Assembly: GCA_902834055.1 (NCBI GenBank)
Contig: CADFHB010000008.1
Location: 1-42,072, forward strand
DNA: 42,072 nt
Reading direction: 5' to 3'
DNA from: Lactobacillaceae bacterium
GTDB lineage: Bacteria > Bacillota > Bacilli > Lactobacillales > Lactobacillaceae
Shown here: one piece after another, positions 8,808 to 17,331 of the stretch
Position numbering within the stretch: position 1 is the first letter of the stretch
Layout of the letters: each line of letters opens with the position of its first letter
Made by a program: the position numbers and the translations under genes
Notes under the pieces: generated by a model
Seen by the model: the letters and a program-made list of their open reading frames with translations, nothing else
Database searches by the model: none
What the model was told of the DNA's origin: nothing

Positions 8808-8835
8808 TTGACATTCAGCGGAGTCTTGTTACACT
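8808..8835 (+). promoter_or_regulatory. Predicted sigma-A promoter of the DHA2 MFS gene
   Basis: TTGACA (8808-8813), 16-bp spacer, TACACT (8830-8835), about 45 bp upstream of the MFS start codon. Confidence 0.6.
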
Positions 8836-8878
8836 TAACTACTGTTAATCTTTAGCTTAAGGAGTATTTTATTATTAA

Positions 8879-10258
8879 ATGAAAGATCAACGTATTAGTC
8901 GAGCCCTTGTCATCATGGTCTTCGGGACCTTCTTCGGCCTCTTTTGTTCCACTTTGATGAACATCGCGATTCCGACCTTCATGAACGTCTTCCACATCTC
9001 GGAAGGACGGGTCCAGTGGGTAATTAACGGCTACATGCTAGTCAATGCCCTGATGATCCCGGTCAGTTCCTACCTCATCAAGCGCTTTTCCTTCCGTCAT
9101 CTCTTCATCCTGTTTGCGGGAATTTTCCTCCTCGGAACGATCATGGGCGCGGCGGCAATGAGCTTTACCTTCATCGTCATTGCCCGAATGGTCCAGGCAA
9201 TTGGAGCGGGGATGATGATGCCCCTCATTAACGTGCTCGCCATCCGCTATGCCAAGCCAGGGAAAAAGGGCCAAATCATGGGGATCATTGGTTTAGCCTT
9301 CAACTGTGCCCCTATCCTGGGCCCTGCCTTCTCTGGCTTCCTGTTGAATTACTTTTCCTGGCGCTACCTCTTTATCCTGATTTTGCCCTTTGCAATTGCC
9401 ACGGTAATCTTGTCCTTTATTTTCTTACCGTACATCCCCCACAACGAATCACCACGCTTTAACATGGTTGGCCTGATCACCATCACGGTCGGCCTCTGGT
9501 CTCTGCTGATGGGGCTTTCCAACGTCTCCAACTACCAGCTAACCAGCTTTAATGTTGTTGGTTATATTGGGATTGGGTTAGTTGCCCTGGCCTTTTTCTA
9601 CGTCAACCAGCGTCACAGTGACCATCAGTTGATCAACTTCCGTATCTTTGCCCACCGTCAATTCGTCCTGGCAACGGTAATTAACATGCTGATTACGGCC
9701 ACCATGTACGGGAACACCATCCTGATTTCCCTCCTCGTCCAAGTCGTCCTGGGTAAGAGTACCGTTGTCTCGGCCATCAGTGTCCTGCCGGGGGCAATCC
9801 TCACCGGGCTACTGTCAACAACCAGTGGCCGCTTTTACGATATCTACCCAATCAAGGTCCTCGTCGGTGCCGGCCTGATTATTGACATTATCGGGACGAC
9901 CTGCCAAGCAGCAATCGGGGCACGGAGCACTGTCCTGATGATTACCATTTTTCAGACGGTCCGGCAGTTTGGATTAGTGACCATGCTGATTCCCCTGCAA
10001 ACGCAGGCCCTCTCCCTCTTGCCAAACGAGATTGTCCCGGACGCCGTCGCTACTTTTAACACGATGCGACAAATTGCGGCCTCGTTTGGGACGGCCTTAA
10101 TCATCGCCGTGGTCGGGATCATTAATAACATCCTTCACTGTCAGTCATCCCACCTGGGAATCCAGAGTGGCTTTGCCTTCTGCCTGCTCTTTCTCCTGGT
10201 ATCACTGTTCCTGAGCCAGAAGCTGTACCACAAGATTAGGAGAGCAAGTAATCAATAG
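8879..10258 (+). CDS. MFS transporter, DHA2 (EmrB/QacA) drug:H+ antiporter family
   Basis: 459 aa with about 14 predicted membrane segments. Motif-like stretches are STLMNIAIPTF in TM1, VQWVINGYML in TM2 and QAIGAGMMMPL (motif C region: GIIGLAFNCAPILGPAFSGF). It likely exports toxic compounds using the proton gradient; the substrate is unknown. GGAG lies about 14 nt upstream and an in-frame stop directly precedes the ATG, so no earlier start is possible. It is divergent from copY, raising the chance of shared control, although the cop box itself is nearer copY. Confidence 0.88.
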   Translation: MKDQRISRALVIMVFGTFFGLFCSTLMNIAIPTFMNVFHISEGRVQWVINGYMLVNALMIPVSSYLIKRFSFRHLFILFAGIFLLGTIMGAAAMSFTFIVIARMVQAIGAGMMMPLINVLAIRYAKPGKKGQIMGIIGLAFNCAPILGPAFSGFLLNYFSWRYLFILILPFAIATVILSFIFLPYIPHNESPRFNMVGLITITVGLWSLLMGLSNVSNYQLTSFNVVGYIGIGLVALAFFYVNQRHSDHQLINFRIFAHRQFVLATVINMLITATMYGNTILISLLVQVVLGKSTVVSAISVLPGAILTGLLSTTSGRFYDIYPIKVLVGAGLIIDIIGTTCQAAIGARSTVLMITIFQTVRQFGLVTMLIPLQTQALSLLPNEIVPDAVATFNTMRQIAASFGTALIIAVVGIINNILHCQSSHLGIQSGFAFCLLFLLVSLFLSQKLYHKIRRASNQ

Positions 10259-10276
10259 AAACATGCCAGTTGAATA

Positions 10277-10333
10277 AAGCACCTCAAGATTGTTAGAAGT
10301 AGTTCTAACAATCTTGAGGTGCTTAAGTTTTTA
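10277..10333. terminator. Long bidirectional terminator
   Basis: Perfect 22-bp inverted repeat (10277-10298 with 10303-10324), 4-nt loop GTAG, then an AT-rich tail. It separates the convergent MFS and GPH transporter genes and marks the edge of the AT-rich sugar block. Confidence 0.85.
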
Positions 10334-10345
10334 TATCATCATCTT

Positions 10346-11719
10346 TTATTCACGCGTTTTAGCTAATTCTGCTGTAATATTTTCTTCCATGTTTTCATAT
10401 TTCTGATACATAAGTGCTGGAATAATAGCCAACCCATACATCAGAATTGTTACCCAGTTAAACGAAATTCCAATACCAACAAGAGCGTGAGCAGTTTGGG
10501 CATGGTTAGCAACATAACCGAACGCGGACATTATTCCACCATTCAATGCACCAGCGAGCCCCATACCCATCGACATGCAGAAGGAAGAGCCAATTGTGGT
10601 TAGTAAACCGGCCGCATTAACGCCATTCTTCCATTCACCATAGTCAACTGCTGATCCTAATAATGCAAATGGTAATGAACAGGCGATTCCAGAGCCAATA
10701 TTGGCAATTACCCAGCCGATGATCGCCCCAGTAATGTTAAGGTGCGCAAACATAATAATGAACTGACCAAATACGGCGGTTGCTAAGCTTAATGCCCAGA
10801 TATGACTCTTTGAGAAATACTTATTCATCAATGGAATGGAAATCATCCCTAATACTTGGATGATTGCAATGGAATTAAAGAATGTTACTAAACCCTTATT
10901 ATGAAAATAATAAGTAAAGTAGTAAACCATCGACTGTTGGCGACCCTGTTGGGCAATCCAAAAAAGAAAGTTACCAGTAACAATAATAAACCAAGGCCAA
11001 TTTTTATTCATTGCGTGAGCACTTTGACGAAGTGTGACCCGCTGACTGTTAGGCACAATAATACGTTCCCGAATATTAGCAAATGAAAAGAGTGTACCAA
11101 TAACATTTAAGGTTGCAAACACAACAATAAAGATTCGGAAACCAAGCACATCGTTACCATGACCAAATAGTGCAACTAACGGTAGTGTCAATGAGTTGAC
11201 AATAAATACTCCGGCCTGGGAACCAACCATCCGCCATGAATTAAGCTTAATTCGATCAACTGGCGAAGACGTAATTAACGTCAGAATCGTTGTGATTGGA
11301 GAATTAATACCTAGGAATAAGATTCCATAGATGATATAAACTATTCCACAATAAATTGCCTTTGCTTGTGAACTCAAGTCCGGTGCCCAAAATAAGAGAA
11401 TAGCACTAGCGGCATAGGGAAGTGTCAGCCAAAGGAAAAATGGCCGAGCCTTTCCATATCTAGAATGAGTCATATCTATTAACGTCCCCCATACCGGTGC
11501 ACCTACCGCATCGACTACCCGGGCGACTAGAAGAATAATACCGGTTGCAGCAGCCGATAAAGCGGCAACATCAGTAAAAAAATACATTAGATAACTATTA
11601 ACAATAGTTGCTACAAGTTGACCCGAAAAGTCAAAGTTAGCATAACAGAGTTTTTCTAGAGCCCCAACTTTATCTTTACTTGACCCCCAAGGATAACTTT
11701 GCTTAACTTGCTTGTCCAT
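10346..11719 (-). CDS. Glycoside-pentoside-hexuronide (GPH) family sugar transporter, XylP/YicJ-like
   Basis: 457 aa, 12 membrane segments. GPH:cation symporter motifs are present: YANFDFSGQL near the start, YFFTDVAALSAAATGIILLVARVVDA, and GTLIDMTHSRYGKARPFFLW (the D-x-T-R-x-G-x-x-RP loop after TM2). It probably imports an alpha-xyloside such as isoprimeverose by cation symport, because it lies 22 nt after the alpha-xylosidase gene with its own AGGAGG site. Codons are AT-rich compared with the flanking genes. Confidence 0.87.
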   Translation of the reverse strand: MDKQVKQSYPWGSSKDKVGALEKLCYANFDFSGQLVATIVNSYLMYFFTDVAALSAAATGIILLVARVVDAVGAPVWGTLIDMTHSRYGKARPFFLWLTLPYAASAILLFWAPDLSSQAKAIYCGIVYIIYGILFLGINSPITTILTLITSSPVDRIKLNSWRMVGSQAGVFIVNSLTLPLVALFGHGNDVLGFRIFIVVFATLNVIGTLFSFANIRERIIVPNSQRVTLRQSAHAMNKNWPWFIIVTGNFLFWIAQQGRQQSMVYYFTYYFHNKGLVTFFNSIAIIQVLGMISIPLMNKYFSKSHIWALSLATAVFGQFIIMFAHLNITGAIIGWVIANIGSGIACSLPFALLGSAVDYGEWKNGVNAAGLLTTIGSSFCMSMGMGLAGALNGGIMSAFGYVANHAQTAHALVGIGISFNWVTILMYGLAIIPALMYQKYENMEENITAELAKTRE

Positions 11720-11741
11720 TTTTAAACTCCTCCTTTGAAAG

Positions 11742-13799
11742 CTAATTCAATATGTTAAAAGCGCTACGCAAGCTTTGATATTCAGATTTCCTAATAAATA
11801 ACGGTAGTTGAGATAAATTGGGTGTAAACGAAATTGTTTGACCACCAGCCAATTTAGCACCAGTGTAAGGGTTAACCCAATCGGTACCAGCAGGGAGGTA
11901 AATATGTTGAGTTTTTCTTTCTTCTTGCGAGTACAAAACTGGCGCAACCAGGATATTCGGGCCAAATAAGTACTCATCCTCTATATTCCATGCAACTTTA
12001 TCTTCAGGGAAGTCATAAAATAGGGGACGAATTACGGGTGTCCCTTTTTCGTGAGCAGCCTTCATTTGTTCGGTAATGTATGGCTTTAAATTAGCCCTTA
12101 GTGTCATATACTTCCGCATAATAGCCAGGGCTTTATCACCATACGCCCATGGTTCGGTATCACCACCAGAAGGCATCTTACCACCGCCAATATTACTCAA
12201 GGGCTTTGTATGTGGCTCACGATCGCCATGCATTCGCATAACTGGACAGAATGTTGCAAATTCAAACCAACGAATTACTAATTCACGGAAGTGTGGGTCA
12301 TCGTCAATTCCGCCATGAAAACCACCGATATCTGTTGTCCACCATGGGATTCCCGCAATTCCCATATTCAGGCCAATCGCTAACTGGTTCCGTAACGAAC
12401 GAAAACTTGAATCAATATCCCCAGACCAAACAAGTGCTCCAAATTTCTGACTACCTGCCCAAGCTGACCGAACTAAATTAATGATTTTTCTTTTTCCAGC
12501 AGCCTTTTGACCGTCATAAACCATTTGTGAATATTTAACTGGGTAAAGATTACCAACTTGTAAATCACTACCTCTGTAATAGCGATAATTATCAAAATCG
12601 TAAATGGTATACTCTGGTTCAGCCTCATCCAACCAAAAAAGATCTACCCCCTGATCAGAGTAATTTTTCTTTAATAACTTCCAAAGGTATTTGCGTGCTG
12701 CTGGATTGGTAAAGTCAACAAATCCATTATTTCCAAGAAAGTCCATCGTAATTGGCACGCCACGTTCAACCTGGACCAAATACCCTTTTTCTTTCATTTC
12801 AGCATAATGACTGCTTGTTTGATCAACCGTTGGCCATACAGAAACCATTAACTTAATCCCCATTTGATGAAGTTCCTTAATCATTCCAGAAGGGTTAGGC
12901 CAATATTTTTTGTCAAAGGTATATTCCCCAGATTTTGGCCAGTGGAAATAGTCAATCACAATTACACTAATTGGTAAATCACGACGTTTAAACTCACGTG
13001 CCGCTGCCAATAACTCTTCCTGCGTTCGGTAGCGAAGTTTACACTGCCAGTACCCCATGCCGTAATCAGGCATCATTGGCACCTTACCTGTTACATCGGC
13101 ATACTGTTCCTCAATTTCTCGTGGTGTGTCGCCAGCGGTAATCCAATAATCCATTTCCTTGGTCGAACGTGCATGCCAGAGTGTCATATTTTTAGCGAAA
13201 CTAACATCACCAATAGCTGGATTATTCCAAAGAAAACCATATCCCTGACTCGAAAGAACAAATGGGACACTTGCCTGTGAGTTACGATGTGCTAACTCTA
13301 AATGGGCTGATTTTAGATTGAGAAAATCTTGTTGGTACTGGCCCATCCCAAATAATTTTTCTTTAGGATTTGCTTCAAAGCGGATTTTCAACTCATAATC
13401 TGCACCAATTTTTGGTATGAATTCCCGTGAATCGATGTTAAGGGCACTATTAAAATGATTTACTTTTTCACTATCAACACCCGCTGACATATCTGCTATT
13501 CTATTTCGCTGATAACCACGAAGAAGTTCCTTCCTATTTTGATTAAAAAAGCTGAGATTTTTAAATTGGTCAATTTTGGCGATTAATTTTCCATTAATAA
13601 TTTCCCCGCTTTGCTGGTCTGAACTGATGGTAACTGAACCATATTGATGGTTAACTGGCTCAGTTAGTGCATTGTTGTTACCTGTATATTGGGGATACTT
13701 AGTTGATCGCACTCGAAAACTATTTTTACCCCATGGTTCAACCTGTAACAGCTCATTTCCATTACGTAAACATAAACAGTGTTCTTTTTCAAAAAGCAT
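11742..13799 (-). CDS. Alpha-xylosidase, glycoside hydrolase family 31
   Basis: 685 aa. Intracellular GH31 enzyme (no signal peptide) releasing xylose from alpha-xylosides. N-terminal galactose-mutarotase-like domain, then the TIM barrel: nucleophile Asp391 in LFWLDEAEPE, general acid/base Asp461 in WSGDIDSSF, and the substrate loop PVMRMHGDREPH. The barrel opens with PDYGMGYWQCKLRYRTQEEL. GAGGGTG precedes the ATG. It is first in the operon with the GPH transporter and divergent from an AraC regulator, an organisation like the isoprimeverose genes of L. pentosus (xylPQ). Alpha-glucosidase activity is a less likely alternative within GH31. Confidence 0.87.
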   Translation of the reverse strand: MLFEKEHCLCLRNGNELLQVEPWGKNSFRVRSTKYPQYTGNNNALTEPVNHQYGSVTISSDQQSGEIINGKLIAKIDQFKNLSFFNQNRKELLRGYQRNRIADMSAGVDSEKVNHFNSALNIDSREFIPKIGADYELKIRFEANPKEKLFGMGQYQQDFLNLKSAHLELAHRNSQASVPFVLSSQGYGFLWNNPAIGDVSFAKNMTLWHARSTKEMDYWITAGDTPREIEEQYADVTGKVPMMPDYGMGYWQCKLRYRTQEELLAAAREFKRRDLPISVIVIDYFHWPKSGEYTFDKKYWPNPSGMIKELHQMGIKLMVSVWPTVDQTSSHYAEMKEKGYLVQVERGVPITMDFLGNNGFVDFTNPAARKYLWKLLKKNYSDQGVDLFWLDEAEPEYTIYDFDNYRYYRGSDLQVGNLYPVKYSQMVYDGQKAAGKRKIINLVRSAWAGSQKFGALVWSGDIDSSFRSLRNQLAIGLNMGIAGIPWWTTDIGGFHGGIDDDPHFRELVIRWFEFATFCPVMRMHGDREPHTKPLSNIGGGKMPSGGDTEPWAYGDKALAIMRKYMTLRANLKPYITEQMKAAHEKGTPVIRPLFYDFPEDKVAWNIEDEYLFGPNILVAPVLYSQEERKTQHIYLPAGTDWVNPYTGAKLAGGQTISFTPNLSQLPLFIRKSEYQSLRSAFNILN

Positions 13800-13831
13800 C
13801 TTGACACCCTCAATTCTTATTATTTCGTTTG

Positions 13832-13864
13832 AGCAATTTTAGTGTAAGCCTTTACAAAATTGCT
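13832..13864. promoter_or_regulatory. Nested dyad (AraC-type operator and cre-like site) between the alpha-xylosidase and araC genes
   Basis: Outer arms AGCAATTTT (13832-13840) and AAAATTGCT (13856-13864) form a perfect 9-bp inverted repeat. Inside it, TGTAAGCCTTTACA (13843-13856) fits the catabolite-responsive element consensus with one mismatch in the central CG. The arrangement suggests sugar-specific activation plus CcpA repression of the divergent genes. Confidence 0.55.
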
Positions 13865-13921
13865 TGAAACTAATAAAATTAGCAAAAAGGTATACAAATA
13901 TAAAGTGAGGTGCACGATTTA

Positions 13922-14824
13922 ATGGAAAAAGTATACAAATTCAACCTCAGCAAGCCATTTTCGTTTTTCAAAGCAGGTCACTACATTGCTGATGCTGGGT
14001 GGCAGCATAAGGATATTGTTAATGATTATGACTACGAATTGTTTCTCATGTTAAACGGAGCTGCATATATCAAAATTGGACAAACGAAGTATACTCTTCA
14101 TCGCCATGACTGCTTACTAATTCCACCTCGTATTCGGCATGTTGGCTTTAAGAAATCCCCAAACAATACCATTTATTACTGGCTTCATTTTTTTCCGCAG
14201 GAATCCATTAGCTTTGAATATCTTCCTGAGCGTATTCATGCCGATGAAATCATAATTCCTCGCTTTTGTCACTTACATAATTTCACACGAATTACTCTCC
14301 TAATGCGTCAGTTACTTGATTCAGCAAACTCAGCTGAGGCATTACCATTAAACAGTGATTACTTCGTTTCCAGCATAGCAGCTGAGGTCAGTACGCAATA
14401 CATACACGAATGTCGTAAACAGCGATCAGCAAAGGATACAAGCCGATACGAGTTAATCAAGAACTGGATTAGAATTCATGCAAAGGAAAATTTGACCGTT
14501 ACTAAAGTGGCCAATAACTTCAATATTTCACCAACATATTTAGCTCATCTTTTTCAGACTCATGATCAACTAACGACTGTTCGTTATATCAATCAGGTTA
14601 GGATTCAACAAGCACAAGAATTGCTGCTAACAACAGATATGGCTGTTAAGCAAATTGCACTTGAACTCCATTTTGATAATGAAAAATACTTTTATCGCGT
14701 TTTCAAACAGGTTACAGGAACAACCGCCAGTCACTACAGAAATGCGTTTAACAAAACATACCTGAACAATATTAAAGTTGACCCCATAATTCCAAAACCA
14801 TCTCATAAAGATGTTCGTATTTAG
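13922..14824 (+). CDS. AraC family transcriptional regulator
   Basis: 300 aa from the ATG at 13922 (GTGAGG 11 nt upstream; an earlier GTG overlaps that site). The N-terminal cupin-type sugar-sensing domain includes FLMLNGAAYIKIGQTKYTLHRHDCLLIPP. The C-terminal double helix-turn-helix includes NLTVTKVANNFNISPTYLAHLF and the AraC signature VKQIALELHFDNEKYFYRVFKQVTG, separated here only for description. It is most likely the activator of the divergent alpha-xylosidase/GPH operon. AT-rich like its partners. Confidence 0.88.
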   Translation: MEKVYKFNLSKPFSFFKAGHYIADAGWQHKDIVNDYDYELFLMLNGAAYIKIGQTKYTLHRHDCLLIPPRIRHVGFKKSPNNTIYYWLHFFPQESISFEYLPERIHADEIIIPRFCHLHNFTRITLLMRQLLDSANSAEALPLNSDYFVSSIAAEVSTQYIHECRKQRSAKDTSRYELIKNWIRIHAKENLTVTKVANNFNISPTYLAHLFQTHDQLTTVRYINQVRIQQAQELLLTTDMAVKQIALELHFDNEKYFYRVFKQVTGTTASHYRNAFNKTYLNNIKVDPIIPKPSHKDVRI

Positions 14825-14843
14825 TAAAAGGAGGAGGATTAAT

Positions 14844-14936
14844 ATGAAGCCATCAAAACGAGTTAATTTTTGGCTTTTTCTTTTAATTATTATTATTGTC
14901 GATGCAATTATCATTTTTTATTCCAAACTGATTTAA
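14844..14936 (+). CDS. Small single-pass membrane peptide (30 aa), unrecognised
   Basis: Short ORF with an excellent AGGAGG site about 6 nt before its ATG, 19 nt after the araC stop. The peptide has a basic start (MKPSKRVNFW), one hydrophobic run (LFLLIIIIVDAIIIF) and the end YSKLI. A positive-inside N-terminus and a single membrane span are clear. No family recognised. It is followed 11 nt later by a strong terminator, so it forms the end of the araC transcript. It might tune the transporter or be an orphan small membrane protein. Confidence 0.6.
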   Translation: MKPSKRVNFWLFLLIIIIVDAIIIFYSKLI

Positions 14937-14947
14937 ACAATATAAAT

Positions 14948-14988
14948 AAAGGGATGGAAAGAATTCAATACCTTCCATCCCTTTGTTC
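14948..14988 (+). terminator. Rho-independent terminator after araC and the small peptide gene
   Basis: 12-bp perfect stem AAAGGGATGGAA (14948-14959) with TTCCATCCCTTT (14973-14984), followed by a short T-containing tail. Confidence 0.8.
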
Positions 14989-15013
14989 ATAAAATACTTA
15001 TAACGTTTTACCT

Positions 15014-15041
15014 AACCGTTTATGTTATAATATCAACGGTT
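15014..15041 (+). promoter_or_regulatory. Promoter with flanking inverted repeat upstream of an MFS gene
   Basis: A perfect -10 box TATAAT (15026-15031) sits in the middle of an inverted repeat AACCGTT (15014-15020) / AACGGTT (15035-15041), with a further AACGTTT half-site at 15002-15008. No good -35 box is seen. Together with the leader of about 125 nt (15038-15161), this region looks regulated. The rest of 14990-15161 holds no gene. Confidence 0.5.
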
Positions 15042-15161
15042 TAGTTCACCTTGACTAATACCGGGGTTTTAAAAGCAATATCCCCATTTTGTCCCCGTCC
15101 AAACAAAACGTGCACACTAACTGCATTAATATGCTTGAAGAAGGGATTGGATTAGTTCTTT

Positions 15162-16316
15162 ATGAAGTATCGTTTACAAAGTATTGTATTTGTCCTCGTT
15201 GCCTTTTTGCTCGGTTGCAACGAGTTTATGGTGGTGGGGGTCATCTCAAACATCGCCAAGAGTTATCACGCCTCCCTCTCAACGGTCGGCCTGCTGGTAA
15301 CCATGTTTGCTTTGACCTATGCTATCTGCACGCCAATCTTAACGACGGTCACCAGCAAGTATGACCGCTTCAAGGTCCTGATGACCCTGATGGTAATTTT
15401 CCTGTGTGGTAACACGCTGACGGCCTGCTCACCCAACCTGGTTTGTCTCTTTGCTTCCCGGATCATTACCGCAGCAGTGGCGGGAGCCATTATTTCACTG
15501 ATCCTGGTCTACGTCAGTATCATTGCCCCAATTCAGAAGCGATCGATGCTTGTGGCGACGGTCTTTTCGGGCTTCAGCACCGCTACCATTATTGGGGTAC
15601 CAATTGGGACAACGATTAGCACCGCCTTTTCCTGGCACGCTAGTTTTGCCCTCATCAGTGTTCTCACCTTGATTATTACGGTCCTCCTGTTTTTCCTGGT
15701 ACCCCGCAATACGAAACAGGCCAAGGGATCGATTAGGCACCAGCTCCAGTTGCTGCGGGACCCCCGAATCTTTTTAGGCATCGTAATTATGGTCACCTTG
15801 ATGGCGGCCGAATACACCTTCTACACTTACATTCGGCCCATCATCACCGATGTTCTCCATTACAGCACCACCCAGCTAAACTGGCTACTGGGACTGGTTG
15901 GGGTCATGTTCATCATCGGTAACACCTGCGCCGGCATTATCTCGGGCCGCTACGGAACAAGCAAGATGCCGCTGATTAGTGGTGCCTGCCTCCTGCTCCT
16001 CTTATTAATGGGACTGTCCTTTACCAACGCATTCACCGGGATCATCCTCCTGTGCGTGATTTGCCTGGTCCTCGGCATCCCCGGTTCGGTCCTCCAGGTG
16101 ATGTTCTTGAACGTCGCCGACCGTGACTACCCAGAGGCGATGAACCTGGCTTCCTCACTTAACCCGATCTGCACAAACGTTGGGGTGACGGTGGGGTCAT
16201 TCACCGCTTCAGTTAGTGTCAACTCCCTGGCAATTGGTGAGATTGGTTACATCGGTGCCATCTTCGCAATCATTAGTACGATCGGTTCGGTACTTCTAAT
16301 TCGCCAGGATAAATAA
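15162..16316 (+). CDS. MFS transporter, DHA1 family (AraJ-like)
   Basis: 384 aa with 12 predicted membrane segments. It starts KYRLQSIVFVLVAFLLGCNEF (the TM1 GxxEF feature of AraJ/YdhP-type pumps), then LVTMFALTYAICTPIL and SRIITAAVAGAIISL; the GVPIGTTIS stretch is motif C of antiporters. A likely exporter of drugs or sugars; substrate not deducible. The ribosome site is weak (AAGGG well upstream). Codon use is GC-rich again, unlike the preceding sugar block. Confidence 0.85.
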   Translation: MKYRLQSIVFVLVAFLLGCNEFMVVGVISNIAKSYHASLSTVGLLVTMFALTYAICTPILTTVTSKYDRFKVLMTLMVIFLCGNTLTACSPNLVCLFASRIITAAVAGAIISLILVYVSIIAPIQKRSMLVATVFSGFSTATIIGVPIGTTISTAFSWHASFALISVLTLIITVLLFFLVPRNTKQAKGSIRHQLQLLRDPRIFLGIVIMVTLMAAEYTFYTYIRPIITDVLHYSTTQLNWLLGLVGVMFIIGNTCAGIISGRYGTSKMPLISGACLLLLLLMGLSFTNAFTGIILLCVICLVLGIPGSVLQVMFLNVADRDYPEAMNLASSLNPICTNVGVTVGSFTASVSVNSLAIGEIGYIGAIFAIISTIGSVLLIRQDK

Positions 16317-16317
16317 T

Positions 16318-16365
16318 AAGAAAATCGGCTAACGAAATAGTGCTTTCGTTAGCCGATTTTCTTTA
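16318..16365. terminator. Bidirectional rho-independent terminator
   Basis: Perfect 20-bp stem (16318-16337 with 16344-16363), 6-nt loop TAGTGC. It serves the convergent MFS and aldo/keto reductase genes. Confidence 0.9.
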
Positions 16366-17241
16366 GAATTCGTTCGGTTTAGCAATGTAGTCGTCAACCC
16401 CGTTTGGATTGCCTGACCACTTGTACTTGTCATACCAAATGGAGTGCTTCTCTTCGTCTAATTCCGCAATTGCTTCCATCTCGTCCGCCGTCAGGGTGAA
16501 GTCATCAAGGTCACGGTTAGCCCGCATCCGTTCCGCATGGCTGGACTTAGGGATAATCACGAAGCCCTGTTGCAGTTCCCACCGCAAGATAACCTGGGCC
16601 GGATTCTTACCCTTTTCCTTAGCAATCCGGTTTATTACCGGGTTAGCCAGGGCCCGACCATTCCCCAGTGGTGACCAGGCCTCGAGCTGGATTTTATTTC
16701 CCTGACAGAAGGCCACCGTGTCGGGTTGGTGAATAAAGGGGTTAAACTCGATCTGGTTGACCGCCGGCATTACCTGGGCGTGATCCATCAGGTCAGTCAG
16801 GTGGTCCACATCAAAGTTGCAAACCCCGATCGCCCTTGCCTGACCATCCTTTAGAATCCCTTCCAAGGCGCGCCAGGATTCGTTGTACTTATCGAAAACT
16901 GGCCAGTGGAGAAGGAGCAAGTCGACGTAATCGGTCTGCAGGTCCCGAAGCTGCTGGTTGAAGGCCGACCGCAGCTTGTCATAGTCACCCTGGTCACCGT
17001 TAAAGATCTTAGTGGTTAGGAAGAAGTCACCACGCTTCTTTCCTGTCTCCTTAATCGCCTCTTGCAATCCCTGACCAACGCCACTTTCGTTACCATACTG
17101 TTTGGCAGTATCAAACAGGGTATAACCATTGGCGGCAGCGGTCCTTACCAAAGCGGCGGTATCATCCGGGTTGGTTTTCCAAACGCCCATTCCAATCTGC
17201 GGCATCTCAACGCCATTGTTTAGTTTTACTGTCTTTTCCAA
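16363..17241 (-). CDS. Aldo/keto reductase (2,5-diketo-D-gluconate reductase-like)
   Basis: 292 aa starting at a TTG (17241) with AGAGGG 9 nt upstream. The product begins MEKTVKLNNGVEMPQIGMG as in the family, while the upstream extension does not. Catalytic tetrad: Asp44 and Tyr49 (FDTAKQYGNE), Lys78 (TTKIF) and His112 (LLLHWP). The C-terminal NADPH site includes IIPKSSHAERMRAN. It reduces aldehydes or ketones with NADPH; the substrate is uncertain. Divergent from the epimerase gene. Confidence 0.88.
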   Translation of the reverse strand: MEKTVKLNNGVEMPQIGMGVWKTNPDDTAALVRTAAANGYTLFDTAKQYGNESGVGQGLQEAIKETGKKRGDFFLTTKIFNGDQGDYDKLRSAFNQQLRDLQTDYVDLLLLHWPVFDKYNESWRALEGILKDGQARAIGVCNFDVDHLTDLMDHAQVMPAVNQIEFNPFIHQPDTVAFCQGNKIQLEAWSPLGNGRALANPVINRIAKEKGKNPAQVILRWELQQGFVIIPKSSHAERMRANRDLDDFTLTADEMEAIAELDEEKHSIWYDKYKWSGNPNGVDDYIAKPNEF

Positions 17242-17331
17242 ATTAACATCCCTCTTTCCTATCAGTAAGTATACCATTTCTCCTAAGGCATGATATGATT
17301 ATGATATTCCAAAAAGAATCGACTTGATAAA

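Noticed and set aside
15089..15364. 91-codon frame overlapping the MFS start
   Set aside because: Runs out of frame through the first membrane helices of the MFS protein and has no ribosome site.
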